A stretch of DNA of 64,000 nucleotides from Mercenaria mercenaria (lineage: Eukaryota > Mollusca > Bivalvia > Venerida > Veneridae): positions 16,262,001 to 16,326,000 of the forward strand of contig NC_069368.1 in NCBI RefSeq assembly GCF_021730395.1, read 5' to 3'. The notes beneath the pieces were generated by a model, which saw only the letters and a program-made list of their open reading frames with translations, searched no databases and had not been told where the DNA came from. A program made the position numbers and the translations under genes. Shown one piece after another: positions 25,501-34,156 of the stretch; within the stretch, counting starts at the first letter, position 1, and every line of letters starts with the position of its first letter.

Positions 25501-28500
25501 TTTCAATCTTTTATTGCCACAAAGCTTGTATCACTAATACAGACTACATGTATCAACTAAAATCAGACAAAATAAAATCATTATTCAACTACTTGCAATG
25601 CACATCAAACGGTTTTAAAATGTCCTTTATTTTTCGTCCAGAACATCGGTTCATAATATAATATACGCAATATAGCCCGCATATGTTTGAATCTGTATCC
25701 TGTATTTGACTGAAGTTCATCCAATAACCCTTCTTTAACACTTGCTTAAAATGAACTTTGTAGTGCTCTGGTCTATTACCTAGTGAATCGAAAAATTCGT
25801 CGGGTCCTCACTTAGGAAAATAAAAGACCACCCAATGTTTTCCTGATCCCTGGCTCGCATATTGTCCCCTACGGATTTGAAGTTGATCCGCAGCACATAT
25901 TGTCACAGGGTACTCTTTTAACATTTCCTCGAGTTCATAGTTATTCATTTTAAAATGTATAGGTGTTCCAATCCATAGTATCTTGGGTCATGCTTTCGCG
26001 ATAGTTCTTACGTCGTGGGCTGTCTAAATCATGACTCAAAGGTGTGTCCATTTTATTCCTATGTCGCTTCAGATCACTGTGCTTTTGTGACCGTCTTATT
26101 TCCGACCTAGCAATATCAACCGCTTGGGCTACGGGTATCACAAGTTTTACTACGGGGAGATCTTCCACTTTTTGTTCTTGTTTCATTGCTTCCTTTTCTT
26201 GTTCCTCTTTAAATTCGGCCATTTTTCTAAGATGAGCACCGCTACCTACTATATAACGACCCTTATGATCTGGTCTTACGTATCCATCCCTCAAGTCTTT
26301 GAAGTCTTGATACCATTTTTCAGGGTTCGGTACATATGGTATCCATTTTTCTTGTTTATAATGATATACTTCAATAGAACCTATTTTGGCGTGGTAAAAG
26401 GTAAAGCAAGCCAATCCTTACAACGTTCATTCTTCATCATCCAATTCTTGATCGTTATCAGCTTCTTTATTATCCTCCATTGAATATTCTTCTTTGCTTT
26501 CATGATCGGGCCAAAACTCAACAAAAAGGTCTTTTCTAAGTGCAATGGCTTGTCGAATAGATTCTTTGACAGTCCTGCCGTGCTGACTTCTTAATTTCTT
26601 AGCCGACTGTAGAATCTGCTGTTGAGTAGGATCGTTTTGTAGCTCATAAAAGTCAACTAGAAATCGGGCATAATTTTGTCTCAGTCTCCGTCTTAATTGA
26701 GGCAATGTGTCATTAGCAGTGCGACGGAAAGCTTCTTCAAAAGTGAGCTATTGTTCTGTGTAGTTGTTAACTTTAGCTCTAAATTGTTCTTTAATAGATT
26801 GTCTGAGAGGATCCTAAAAACGCTCATCCCAAATCTCACGACATGATCGCTCTTCTATAAACTCAACTTTTCTACGTTTACCAGGAGGTCCCTTGATCAA
26901 AGACCGTTGTTTTACAAAGCTTGTGTCATTATTCCTATTTTCTGTTTCATCATCACTATCATCATCATGGTCATCATAATCCTCCTCTTCATCTTCATCC
27001 TTTTCATCATTTTTGTCAGATAAGTATCCTTCTCCATTGAAATAGTCTTCTGGTTTATATTCATCATCTGTTAGTTTTCTCTTTTTTGGATTGTTTGCCT
27101 CGAAAATGTTATCACCTAAACGGTGTTGTTCTGGTGTGCTCGATTTTAAGTTTATTACCAAATAACCGTGCGGTCTTGAAGTCGCTCGTTCAAACCGTTT
27201 CATAAAGATGTTACTAGACAAAGGGCAAATTCTTCTTGCCAATGTAGCGTCTTGCTGTCTGTCAATAGGATTATTAAATAGCATCAGATACTGCGTATTC
27301 AAAGCGATATCCCTACAAGCTTTACCTTGAGGGAACAAATTTTGGGTCCTGAAACGACCATAGAAAATGGATGTTGAAACGTCGTCTCTCTTGAGGTGTC
27401 CCATGTTTGTAATGGCGGTGAAAAACTGCCAGTGGCTTCGTCATTTCCGTGGACATAACGTTGATGTCTCCGCATGTTGTCAATCCTAGAGAATGACTGA
27501 TGGCAAACAGGACACTGATGCATTTGTGAAACAGATGTAAGTTATATATCTTTTATCAAAAAGACACTGCTTTATTTTTTTCTGTTAGCCATTCTTACGC
27601 TTTCTTTGGGCAGAGGAGAAAGAAGAGGAGGAGGAGTGGAGGAGGAGGAGGAGGTAAAGGAGGAAGAGGAGGAGGTGTTGGAGGAGGAGGAGGAGGGGTG
27701 GAGGAGGAGGAGGAGATAGTGGAGGAGGAGGAGGGAGGAGGTAGTGGAGGAGGAGGAGATTGTGGAGGAGGAGAAGGTGGAGGAGGAGGTGGAGGTGGAG
27801 GAGGAAAAGAAGGGAGTAGAAGGAGGAGGTGTTGTTGGTATATACAGTAGCTCGTAACACCTTCAGTCATAGTTAAATTGACTTTTGACTTATACGACTT
27901 ATATATGACTTGTGCGTGTGATCCCTGAGTGACCAATCAGAATGCGTCATATCACTTACCAGTCAGACCATTGCTATGAGCTGTACTGACTAATCAGAAC
28001 GTTGCTTTGACGCTATTTATTATACTTTGCCCTGTTAATTCATTCACTTCCATTTTCAATATCAAAGTGTAAGGATCAGGTAAGCTTATTTTACGCACGA
28101 GTGATCTGACTTCCGGTTTAAGTTTATTGCCTGATAGTACTTATCGAGACCTTTGGTTAGATACCCTACATGCCTAGCTTTAGTTCAATTATGAAGGAGT
28201 AAGCCGGCATTTAACGCTTGAGTGATTTTGGCTCATTTTTCGGTCCCTTTTGGAAATACGATTATCAAAGTAAACATTTTCCGAGTCCTTTCCTACGATA
28301 CCTCACTTGACCAGGTTCGATTCTAGGAACGCGCACAAAATATGAATTTTACGCATGATTGATTTCACTTTCGGTTTGAGTATACCGACTTACAGTACTC
28401 GTCAACCGCCTCGGTAGCCTAGTGGTAGAGCGTCCGCTTCGAGTGCGGGAGGTCTTGGGTTCGATCCCCGGCCGCGTCATTCCAAAGACGTAAAAAATGG

Positions 28501-31075
28501 TACTAGCAGCTTCCTCGCTTGGCGCTCAGCATTAAGGGGATAGTGCTAGGACTGGTCAGCCCGGTGTCAGTATAATGTGACTGGGTGGGGTATCATGCCA
28601 CGTGTCTACGACGTGATATTCCAATGAGGCAGCACTATAAAGTTGGGCATTGTGCTCACTGCTACAAGTTGACACCGTCGTTTATATGACTGAAAAATTG
28701 TTGAAAAAGACGTTAAACCCGAACACACACACATACAGTACTCGTCGAGACCTTCGGTAAGATACCCAACATGCCTAGGTTATCTTTAATAATAAAGGCG
28801 TGAAGCCGCGTGTTTCCGGATGAATGATTCCGGTCCGGTTTTAACCTCAATATCTGGAAAACGGATAGAGATAGACCCATAATAGTATATATTTTCCGAA
28901 CATAGTTGAAAAGATCTTTCTACCAATACCGGTCCCGAGCCTGTACGATGACATTGACATTTAATGACTTCATTTCCGGTTGGCACCTAGGTTATGGTAA
29001 AGTGCACCCTATAGGTTTTATAAAAATGTCAGATACCCAAAATGTAAAAATGGATCCTATAACGTCCTTTTTTTGATGATTTTTAGCAGCCTTCTCAAAA
29101 AGTACCTTTATTATATAATACCGATTCTAAAACTCTAGATGGTCATTGAAAATGTTGGCAATTTTTTTTAGAAAACTATCAAAATATTATTTAACATCAT
29201 ATTATTGATGGTATGAAAGAGGCACTAACACCCGAGTTCAAAGTCGTTGAAAGATAACGAGTTTTCCATACTTGCTCCGATAGGCATCGGGTGCATTGTC
29301 ACACCTGAATTCCAAGTCAGACAAATTAATGAGTTTTCCACATGCCCCATGTGGTCCTGGGACGATCTGTGTATGAAAAGAATTGGAACCACTGCCTTAC
29401 CCTTGCATGATCCTGAGAGGCGACTAATAGGGTCTTAACACTTGGTTTTGCAGTAACTCTTGTGATTCCAGCAGGTATGCAAATTTTGATTCCATACCTC
29501 GTGTTTTTATTTCGATGTAAATGAGATGTGGAACCAAAAGTTGTAGTCCTGTTTGGTGCCATATAACCTATACTGTGTTGGTGCGCCGTAAAACCCAAAT
29601 AAATAAATAAATAAATAGTTTTCCACATGGATTCAGAGAGGCAGAAAATGCACTATCACGCTTCAGCGCTATTCCGGAAAAGATAATGAGTTTTCCATAT
29701 GGACTCAGAGAAGCAAAAAGTGCACTATCACGCTTCAGCGCTATTCCGGAAAAGATAATGAGTTTTCCACATGGACTCAGAGAGGCAGAAAGTGCACTAT
29801 CACATTTCAAAGTTTGTCACTACGTTCGTACGCATCCGTACTCTTAATGTGTTCGTACTCAAAATAATTCGATTGTAAAGTTATTGCTTTTGAAATTGTG
29901 TTCCTGTTTACCAAATTTTTGAGTGATATGCAAAAATATGGGTAATTTTATGTTCGTAATAATGACAGATAAAAGTCGGTTAAAAACCTTCATAACATGC
30001 TTTTGGAAGTGTTGTTGATTTCTGGGGCCTGGTTATGGATATTTAAAACATGTTTACCGTTTCAAAGAACATCAGAATGGTAATTAATAAATGTACCGGA
30101 ATCGTAAAGTCATCACATATGAAAACAATGCATTTTGTTGTCGTGTAATGTTTTTTTTATGCAAAAATTGCAACAATACATGTTTGTTTTGTGTATTAAT
30201 GTCTGCAGAAGCCCGCGGGATTGTTTGTGACCGAGACCGAAGAAAAGAAACGTGCATTATCCCAACATTTGCCCTATTCTTTTCCATTGAAAATTATGAC
30301 GTTCATTTCATATGAATAGCAAAAGGAAAGGCGCGATATTTATAACCGACCGCTGTTTTGACGACGTCCGCGTAGTCAGGGAGAACGTTCCTTAGATGGC
30401 GTCGCAGTTGTTCCGTGTGGTGAACAGAATGGCCGGGAAGCTGATTTTAATGTTAAATGCCACAAAATATGTGCAATTTATAGTATTATCTTGTTTACAA
30501 TCGAAAAGGAAATATAATGTAAATTTTTTCGGTGTATATGCGAAATGAACGACAGAATAGGATCGGCAAAGTAAACATGAATCGCTTTTGCCGACCCTAT
30601 TCTGTCGTTCATTTCGCATGAACACCGGAAAAAAATCATTTCATTTCTTAATTGAAAACAGAATATTTCAAAGCATTTACCTTTATAGTGGTCTTTATAA
30701 CAGTATTGCCTCGTGGTAAGTGTTTTTATGCACAGCGTTCAAAATGCAATTTTTTGAAAAATTGTAAAAGAAAATGGAATGAATGAATCTATAGTGCAGA
30801 AATTCGGTTTGAAGTTTCTCATGATAATAAAGAACTTAAGTTTACAGACTTACCGTTCGTGCTCCAGTCATGTTCGTCAACTCCTCCCATAACTGACTGT
30901 AGTTGGGATCTTTGTTGATTTCCCATACCTCGTAATCTTCAGGTTCTATTACCTCACCCACATATTTCTCCAACACTTCCTTAGCCATTAGACAAAATGG
31001 ACAGTGTGGCTTAGAAAATACCATCACTTTCTTTTTGGCGATTTTATCGTCAATAATTTCCTTAACGTTTGCCAT
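19558..31075 (-). CDS. GLRX: Glutaredoxin copy 1, two exons, 11.2 kb intron
   Basis: Exon 1 is 31075-30854 (74 residues, start MANVKEIIDDKI) and exon 2 is 19668-19558 (36 residues plus stop), total 110. The product is a dithiol thioredoxin-fold enzyme reducing protein-glutathione disulfides. Visible features are 'VMVFSKPHCPFC' (CPFC redox site, preceding Lys conserved), the TVP cis-proline motif split by the intron (ART | VPRVF) and 'IGGGTET' for glutathione binding. A stop just upstream of MANV fixes the start. The donor is ACG|GTAAGT and the acceptor CAG|GTACC. The intron interval 19841-30645 has no counterpart in copy 4 and contains a pearl element, three SINEs, Polinton-like fossil B and a foldback sequence. 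Whether so long an intron still splices efficiently is unknown. A two-residue deletion is seen after 'KYVG' relative to copies 2 and 4. Confidence 0.85.
19953..20931 (+). mobile_element. Pearl-like (Helentron-type, non-autonomous) element P1 with five 166 bp core repeats
   Basis: It starts 'tttttagctcgactattc' and ends 'gaatagtcgagcgttgctgtc' followed by 'ctccgacagctcttgtt'. The inner ends are inverted (GCTCGACTATTC), and the right end has a hairpin (GCTGTC-ctcc-GACAGC) followed by TCTTGTT. The core holds five tandem units of about 166 bp, each with 'ggttaaggttttgtatgtaagctgg'-type text (only in part identical) and 'aattatgcccctttttcgac'. A GTCGGC-rich run lies at 20003-20040. This matches oyster 'pearl' elements, now generally regarded as Helentron-associated. 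It is inside the copy 1 intron. Confidence 0.75.
20932..22079. other. Intron DNA with CA-rich low-complexity stretch
   Basis: 21270-21420 is rich in 'cacacgcacgcac' and 'acacacac' runs and produces open frames in most registers that are artefacts. The sequence downstream ('gtgcgcacccaacctcactc', 'taatcccctccaggtgaatc') looks like part of a dispersed repeat, but I cannot name the family or find its ends. No gene supported. Confidence 0.5.
22080..22375 (+). repeat. tRNA-derived SINE with Leu/Ser-type head
   Basis: The head 'ccgtggccgagtggttaagg' (A box) and 'ggttcgagcc' (B box) resemble a class II tRNA. The body 'cccgggtgcccgctcgtgat' and 'ggaggggcacctgggg' follows, then the 3' end 'gccatatgacctatcatgtg', 'tcggtgcgacg' and an A/T-rich tail with a (TA)n run. 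The same body appears degraded at 11885-12060, and the 3' end is shared with 29345-29616. Confidence 0.85.
22376..22815. other. AT-rich intron DNA, nothing recognised
   Basis: No coding frame or named repeat. It carries a short direct duplication 'tattattaggtac' at about 22670-22695. It ends where the inverted repeat of element B begins. Confidence 0.5.
22816..24046 (+). repeat. Left terminal inverted repeat of element B
   Basis: The outer part has three subterminal units of about 70 bp ('tagtgcactttctgc', 'gaaaactcattatc', 'gcgctgaagc'). The inner part runs from 'ataccatcaataatatgatg' to 'acgcattctgattggttc'. The same string order occurs reversed and complemented at 27931-29803. Its inner half carries several 'aggtatctaaccaaaggtctcg'-type phrases repeated at about 23540 and 23810 (internal repeats). 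Confidence 0.85.
24263..24778 (+). CDS. Unknown element B protein, 171 residues
   Basis: An open frame starting MENSSGVFEKMMNSF, a mixed alpha/beta composition with several aromatic and Cys residues ('CPVHHKVWIYEVHYSKVHFGF', 'WCEHSL', 'YCSCNIS' near the end). It begins about 215 bp inside the left inverted repeat and is followed by a second rightward frame. I recognise no family. Its position between the inverted repeats makes it an element gene rather than a host exon (inference). Confidence 0.5.
   Translation: MENSSGVFEKMMNSFAAELKEVCPVHHKVWIYEVHYSKVHFGFSEDIWVELLTSYIRNRTNLNVDFSIIHTGDPYTDMGINLPGGHYLVDIECALRDFLEAKGCLYVKYKDIRKTRIEFDMNYSTWVYMLRQYMSKYHPKIELKWCEHSLQPNFYCSCNISTEPEGPKIST
24935..25396 (+). 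CDS. Unknown element B protein, 153 residues
   Basis: An open frame starting MMDVLPSDLCGKIFSDC with an acidic C-terminal half ('SSSESDWMAYIPENEEIALY', 'EIHD'-like end). It lies downstream of the 171-residue frame, in the same direction, and ends just before an AATAAA-rich stretch (25405-25425) that could serve as its polyadenylation site. It converges with the leftward protease relic. No family recognised. Confidence 0.45.
   Translation: MMDVLPSDLCGKIFSDCVERLYIPLYYMLAFGKITAQNFSQGCIKQWLKQNITFISFKDTLIDMIRFHKMNLNIESSSESDWMAYIPENEEIALYVNDVIRGDGQEFQYDWFPVQENNNKHDLILFTKYVDIIDAILHLELRETLIEKHDITL
25589..25948 (-). pseudogene. Adenain-type maturation protease relic (element B)
   Basis: The minus strand reads as the cysteine protease of adenovirus/Polinton type: 'MNNYELEEMLKEYP' at the start, 'GKHWVVFYF' around the catalytic His, a 'FDSLG' block and a C-terminal 'QIQDTDSNICGLYCVYYIM' with the Gln and Cys-Gly signature. 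This enzyme trims virion proteins during maturation. With the ATPase it places element B firmly in the Polinton/adintovirus group. Fossil; damaged. Confidence 0.8.
25950..26414 (-). CDS. Small virion-type protein of element B ('RYIVGSG' family)
   Basis: A 154-residue frame. The N-terminal half has 'WIPYVPNPEKWYQDFKDL' and 'PDHKGRYIVGSG' blocks that I recall from short proteins next to the protease gene in invertebrate Polinton-like elements. The C-terminal half is basic (Arg/Lys/His-rich, around 'RRSQKHSDLKRHRNK'). A minor capsid or core role is plausible but unproven. It starts just upstream of the protease and runs in the same direction. Confidence 0.5.
   Translation of the reverse strand: MACFTFYHAKIGSIEVYHYKQEKWIPYVPNPEKWYQDFKDLRDGYVRPDHKGRYIVGSGAHLRKMAEFKEEQEKEAMKQEQKVEDLPVVKLVIPVAQAVDIARSEIRRSQKHSDLKRHRNKMDTPLSHDLDSPRRKNYRESMTQDTMDWNTYTF
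26427..26705 (-). CDS. Small charged protein of element B
   Basis: A 92-residue frame, starting MPQLRRRLRQNYARFLVDFY, basic at the N-terminus and strongly acidic at the C-terminus (Glu/Asp-rich tail). It lies between the ATPase relic and the 'RYIVGSG' gene in the same leftward series. Function unknown; possibly a remnant of a larger gene. Confidence 0.4.
   Translation of the reverse strand: MPQLRRRLRQNYARFLVDFYELQNDPTQQQILQSAKKLRSQHGRTVKESIRQAIALRKDLFVEFWPDHESKEEYSMEDNKEADNDQELDDEE
26814..27523 (-). pseudogene. C2H2-headed packaging ATPase relic (element B)
   Basis: The upstream part begins with a C2H2 zinc finger ('CPVCHQSFSRIDNMRRHQRYVH') followed by 'FQHPFSMVVSGP', the run-up to a P-loop. 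The downstream part has 'NLFPQGKACRDIALNTQYLM', 'LFNNPIDRQQDATLARRI' and 'RPHGYLVINLKSSTPEQHRL', the C-terminal blocks of A32-type ATPases in animal Polinton-like elements, then an acidic, Lys-rich tail. The finger-plus-ATPase layout differs from the ATPase of element A, so the two fossils belong to different lineages. Broken copy. Confidence 0.75.
27607..27835. repeat. GGA-rich polypurine tract
   Basis: More than 200 bp of nearly pure purine (GGA/GGAGGA) on the plus strand, inside element B just before the right inverted repeat. The proline- and leucine-rich frames on the other strand are artefacts of this tract. Confidence 0.95.
28404..28733 (+). repeat. tRNA-derived SINE in the right arm of element B, 13 bp target-site duplication
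   Basis: Head 'gcctcggtagcctagtggta' with B box 'gggttcgatccccgg', long body, 3' end 'atgactgaaaaattgttgaa' and 'gacgttaaaccc' with a CA-rich tail. It is bounded by TACAGTACTCGTC at 28391-28403 and 28734-28746. The left arm of the element shows the uninterrupted site ('gagtactataagtgg' region reversed), so the SINE came later than the element. Confidence 0.92.
29345..29616 (+). repeat. Retroposed SINE-like element with (AAAT)n tail, 13 bp target-site duplication
   Basis: It is bounded by AGTTTTCCACATG at 29332-29344 and 29617-29629 and ends 'gccatataacctatactgtg', 'ttggtgcg', 'aaacccaaataaataaataa'. The 3' end matches that of the SINE at 22080-22375, but no tRNA-like head with A and B boxes is evident, so it may be a different SINE class or a truncated LINE end. 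Inserted in the outer right arm of element B. Confidence 0.85.
29830..30520. other. Intron DNA, nothing firmly recognised
   Basis: AT-rich sequence to the right of element B. A short plus-strand reading near 30395-30440 begins ATGGCGTCGCAG but has no further support. No named repeat ends were found apart from the foldback that follows. Confidence 0.45.
30523..30637. repeat. Foldback (hairpin) sequence, about 50 bp arms
   Basis: The left arm 'ttttttcggtgtatatgcg' through 'aacgacagaataggatcggc' pairs with the right arm 'gccgaccctattctgtcg' through 'catgaacaccggaaaaaa', separated by a loop of about 15 bases. The arms are almost perfectly complementary, suggesting a young foldback or MITE remnant in the intron of glutaredoxin copy 1, just 5' of the point where paralogous sequence resumes. 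Confidence 0.85.
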
Positions 31076-31376
31076 TTATTATCCGAGTTTACTGTACAGG
31101 CCAAGAATCCGTACTACCACTTGAAAAAGCAATAACTACAGTGTAGTATAAAGCAAGTATGAAAATAAATATGATATAATTTGATATCCTTCCTTTTAAA
31201 GTCCATTAAATACGAACCACGAAATATCAATATGCGCGTAGCTACATTTAAGCCATCTTTACACAATTCATAGAGTGATGTTATGCTATATCAATGCAAT
31301 TGGAAAAGTAAACTGTATTTGTGTCATATGCAGGATAACACAGTCACGCATCTAGCAGTCCTGAAATTGTTTTCTT

Positions 31377-31730
31377 TTATTTTCTCATAATTCTAGATAT
31401 TTTCTCATACTTTGACGCAAATATATGGTTGGCAGAGCCAGCTTTTTCGACCTTTTTTACCTTGTGAAATTCTGTGGTGTTTGACATTTTTCCAAAAAAA
31501 AATCGTCTATTCGTTGACAAATTTCGCCACAACAAAATGTCACACTTTCCCCTTTGATCTTGACTTAGTTTTCTTTTCAAACTGCTAATCCTTGTAGTAA
31601 TTATGCATACTTTTTCATGACTAGAAGTAAAAAGTACATGGTTTGCATGTACTGGGTCTCCAGTTTCCGTCTGAACATCGCGTTCATTTGGAGTGTTTAA
31701 AGTACGCGTGAAGGCATTCAGAATCCACAC
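31377..31730 (-). other. ORF-like duplicated segment 5' of glutaredoxin copy 1
   Basis: A 117-residue open frame starting MWILNAFTRTLNTPNERDVQ; its text recurs 5' of copy 2 (40960-41310, not open throughout) and copy 4 (52241-52588, open and similar). It lies about 0.3 kb upstream of exon 1. It may be an unrecognised small gene or exon, or simply non-coding DNA carried along by the duplication. No known domain. Confidence 0.35.
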
Positions 31731-31890
31731 ATCTTAAATTAGCCCGATTTATTTCATATCCAGATGTTATCTACATAACAACAGTTTATTCCTTACAAAT
31801 TTCTGGATCTAAGTGTTCAGTCTGACTTTTCCTTGCTTTATTTTCACTTTACCAGGAATGAAGGGTACCCATCAAATCTTTGAGTCAATT

Positions 31891-33516
31891 TCGTCCACAC
31901 ACAATTTCAACTGTGTTCCACAATCAGCCTGAATAACAATGCCGTCCACATACAGGCTGCAAGTCTGTGTCACAGTTAGCAAGTAGGGCAAAACTGTTTC
32001 GTAGTCAGCTGGTAGGAAAATGTCGTCCACATACAGGCTGCAAGTGTTTTGTACTTTGCATGTAAGGCAAGATCGTCCACATATACAGGCTGCAAGTGTG
32101 TTCCGCAGTCAGCAGTCCACATATAGACTGAAAGTCTCTTCCAAAGTCAGCAAGTAGGACAATGTCATCCTCATATAGGCTGCAAGTCTGTTCCAAAGTC
32201 AGCAAGTAGCAGTCTGTTTCGCAGTACAAGGTTCCAGTCTGTTCCGCTGTCAGCAAATAAAACACTGTCATTTGCAAACGGCTTCAGGTCTGTTTTGAAG
32301 ACAGCAAGTAAAACAATGTCAATCACATACAGGCTGCAAGTCTGTTTCGCAGTCAGCAAGTTGGACAGTGCTGTCCACATACAGGATTCAAATCTGCTTC
32401 ACAGTCAGCAAGTACGACAATGTTGTCCACATATATACGGCTTCCGGTCTGTGACTGCTAGAGGACAACGTCGTCCACATACAGACTGCAAATCTGTTCC
32501 ACAGTCAGGAAGTAGGACAATGTCGTCCACATACAGGATTCAAGTCAGTTTTGTAGCCAGCAAGTGCGACAATACTGTCCATACAACTTCAGGTCTGTGA
32601 CTACAAGTAGGACAACGTCGTCCACATACAGACTGCAAGTCTGTTCCGAGATCAGGAAGTAGGACAATGCCGACCACATACGGGATTCAAGTTTGTTTCG
32701 CAGTCAGCAAGTACGACAATGTTGTCCATATATTTTCGACTTCAGGTCTGTGCCTTCAAGTAAAACAACGTCCTCCACATACAGGTTGCATGTGTTCCGC
32801 AGTCAGAAAGTAGGTCAAGGCCGTCCACATACAGGATTCAAATCTGTTTCGCAGTCAGCAAGTACAACAATGTTGTTCACATATATTTGACTTCGGGTAT
32901 GTGACTGCAAGTAGGACAACATCATCCACATACAGGCTGCTTGTGTGCCGCAGTCAGGAAGTAGGACAATGCTATCCGCATACAGGATTCTAGTCTGTTT
33001 CGCAGTCAGCAAGTACAGCAATGTCATCCACATATATACGATTTCAAGTCAATGTCGTCCACACACAGGCTGCAAGTCTGTTCCGCAGTCAGTAAGAAGG
33101 GCAATGCCGTCCACATACAGGATTCAAGTTTGTTTCGCAGTCAGCAGGTACACCAATGATGTCCACATATATTCGACTTCGGGTCTGTGATTGCAAGTAG
33201 GACAAAGTCATCCACTTACAGGCTGCATGTGTTCCACAGTCAGGAACAGGAAGTAGGACAATACCGTCCATATACAGGATTCAAGTCTGTTTCGCAGTCA
33301 GCAAGTACGGCAATGTCGTCCACATATATAAGACTTCAGGTCTGAGACTGCAAGTAGGAACATGCGTTCACACACTGGCTGCAAATCTGTTCCGCAGTCA
33401 GTAAGTAGGACAATGCTGTCCACATATAATCGACTTCGGGTCTGTGACTGCAAGAGGAGATGTAACGTCCTCCACATACAGGCTGTAATTCTCTTTCGCA
33501 GCCAGCAAGTAGCTCT
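31891..33516. repeat. Minisatellite array 1, about 52 bp basic unit
   Basis: Repeats of the type 'gtccacatacaggctgcaag' + 'tctgttccgcagtcagcaag' + 'taggacaatg', mixed with a second unit type containing 'catatatacgacttcaggtc' + 'tgtgactgcaag', forming a higher-order pattern. It lies about 0.8 kb 5' of glutaredoxin copy 1. Open frames here on both strands (Cys/Leu/Thr-rich) are artefacts. Paralogous arrays occur at 41474-43070 and 52758-54420. Confidence 0.92.
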
Positions 33517-34156
33517 AGCAGTAAGCGGAATTTTTTCATCAAAATTGGAAGAGAGCTATACAGTGATGCTACAGACATGGTTGGATGAAGGTGAAGGTCA
33601 AGCAGTTCAGGAGAAGAACTCGTTTAAAAGCATTTCTAATTTGAGCGCTAGCGGCTTCTAAAAAGGGAATGAGTGCCCCCATGGGAAAGGACTTCATATT
33701 GATTCTACAGTCTAAATTTGATAACGATACATGAAGCAATTTTTCCGGGATCCGGATCTTTCTTACTAACGCATTAATGACCATTGAGGCCAGCCGTAAT
33801 TCCATTTAAAACAAGGGATGTCGTGTGGATTTGAAAGGTCGTTTTTTACGAAACCGCCTGCTGCACTTACATATATTTGAATACATTTGTTGTTTTACCG
33901 AGTCCAGACAGTACTTTCACATAATAAGTTTCATTTTCTACCACACATACCGCGTAATTTTCCTCGCCTAGATTAAAACTCGTCAGTACATCGTTCACAA
34001 TGCTGAGACCAAGTACATTGTATGTACAGCTTAATGTGCCCATTGAAACTGCTTTACCACATTCTTGTATAGGATTTATAAAAAATAGGGTAAAATAATA
34101 TTTTCTAAGTCTAAATTTCGAAGTAATGAAAATGACCCCTATATATTCTTTTCATA
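33517..34156. other. Duplicated spacer after array 1
   Basis: 33517-33830 ('caggagaagaactcgtttaaaa', 'taacgcattaatgaccattg' regions) recurs after array 2 at 43071-43385 and in part after array 4 (54420-54510). 33830-34156 is unmatched AT-rich DNA. No gene seen. Confidence 0.6.

Larger units (their letters stand above)
22816..29803. mobile_element. Element B: Polinton-like fossil with 1.2 kb terminal inverted repeats
   Basis: The long inverted repeats (22816-24046 and 27931-29803) match over about 1.2 kb once two SINE insertions in the right arm are removed. Between them lie relics of a C2H2-headed packaging ATPase, an adenain-type maturation protease, two small leftward genes and two rightward genes of unknown role. 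No polymerase B, integrase or major capsid gene is visible, so this is an internally reduced, non-autonomous copy of a Polinton/adintovirus-type element. The coding parts are broken in a handful of places, and the inverted repeats have clearly diverged and carry later SINEs, so the insertion is not recent. It sits inside the intron of glutaredoxin copy 1. Confidence 0.8.
27931..29803 (-). repeat. Right terminal inverted repeat of element B, with two SINE insertions
   Basis: Reads as the reverse complement of 22816-24046 from 'gaccaatcagaatgcgtc' outward to the 70 bp subterminal units ('gcagaaagtgcactatcac'). It is longer than the left arm because of SINEs at 28404-28733 and 29345-29616; without them both arms are about 1.2-1.3 kb. 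Confidence 0.85.

Noticed and set aside
27585-27936. Proline- and leucine-rich minus-strand proteins
   Set aside because: They come from the GGA polypurine tract, with no start or domain support.
28404-28480. Functional tRNA gene (also at 13139 and 22080)
   Set aside because: B boxes are good, but acceptor stems do not pair, and each is the head of a longer retroposed element with tail and, in two cases, a target-site duplication.
30395-30440. Short coding exon 'MASQLFRVVNRMAGKL'
   Set aside because: ATG context and frame are suggestive, but nothing extends it and no partner exon or family could be identified.
31891-33516. CRISPR-like array
   Set aside because: The units are contiguous minisatellite repeats without distinct spacers, in a eukaryotic genome with introns.
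32005-33578. Many open frames of 60-100 residues in the minisatellites (also 41393-43065 and 52751-54491)
   Set aside because: They follow the repeat unit in all registers, are Cys/Thr/Leu-rich repeats without domains, and differ between paralogous arrays.
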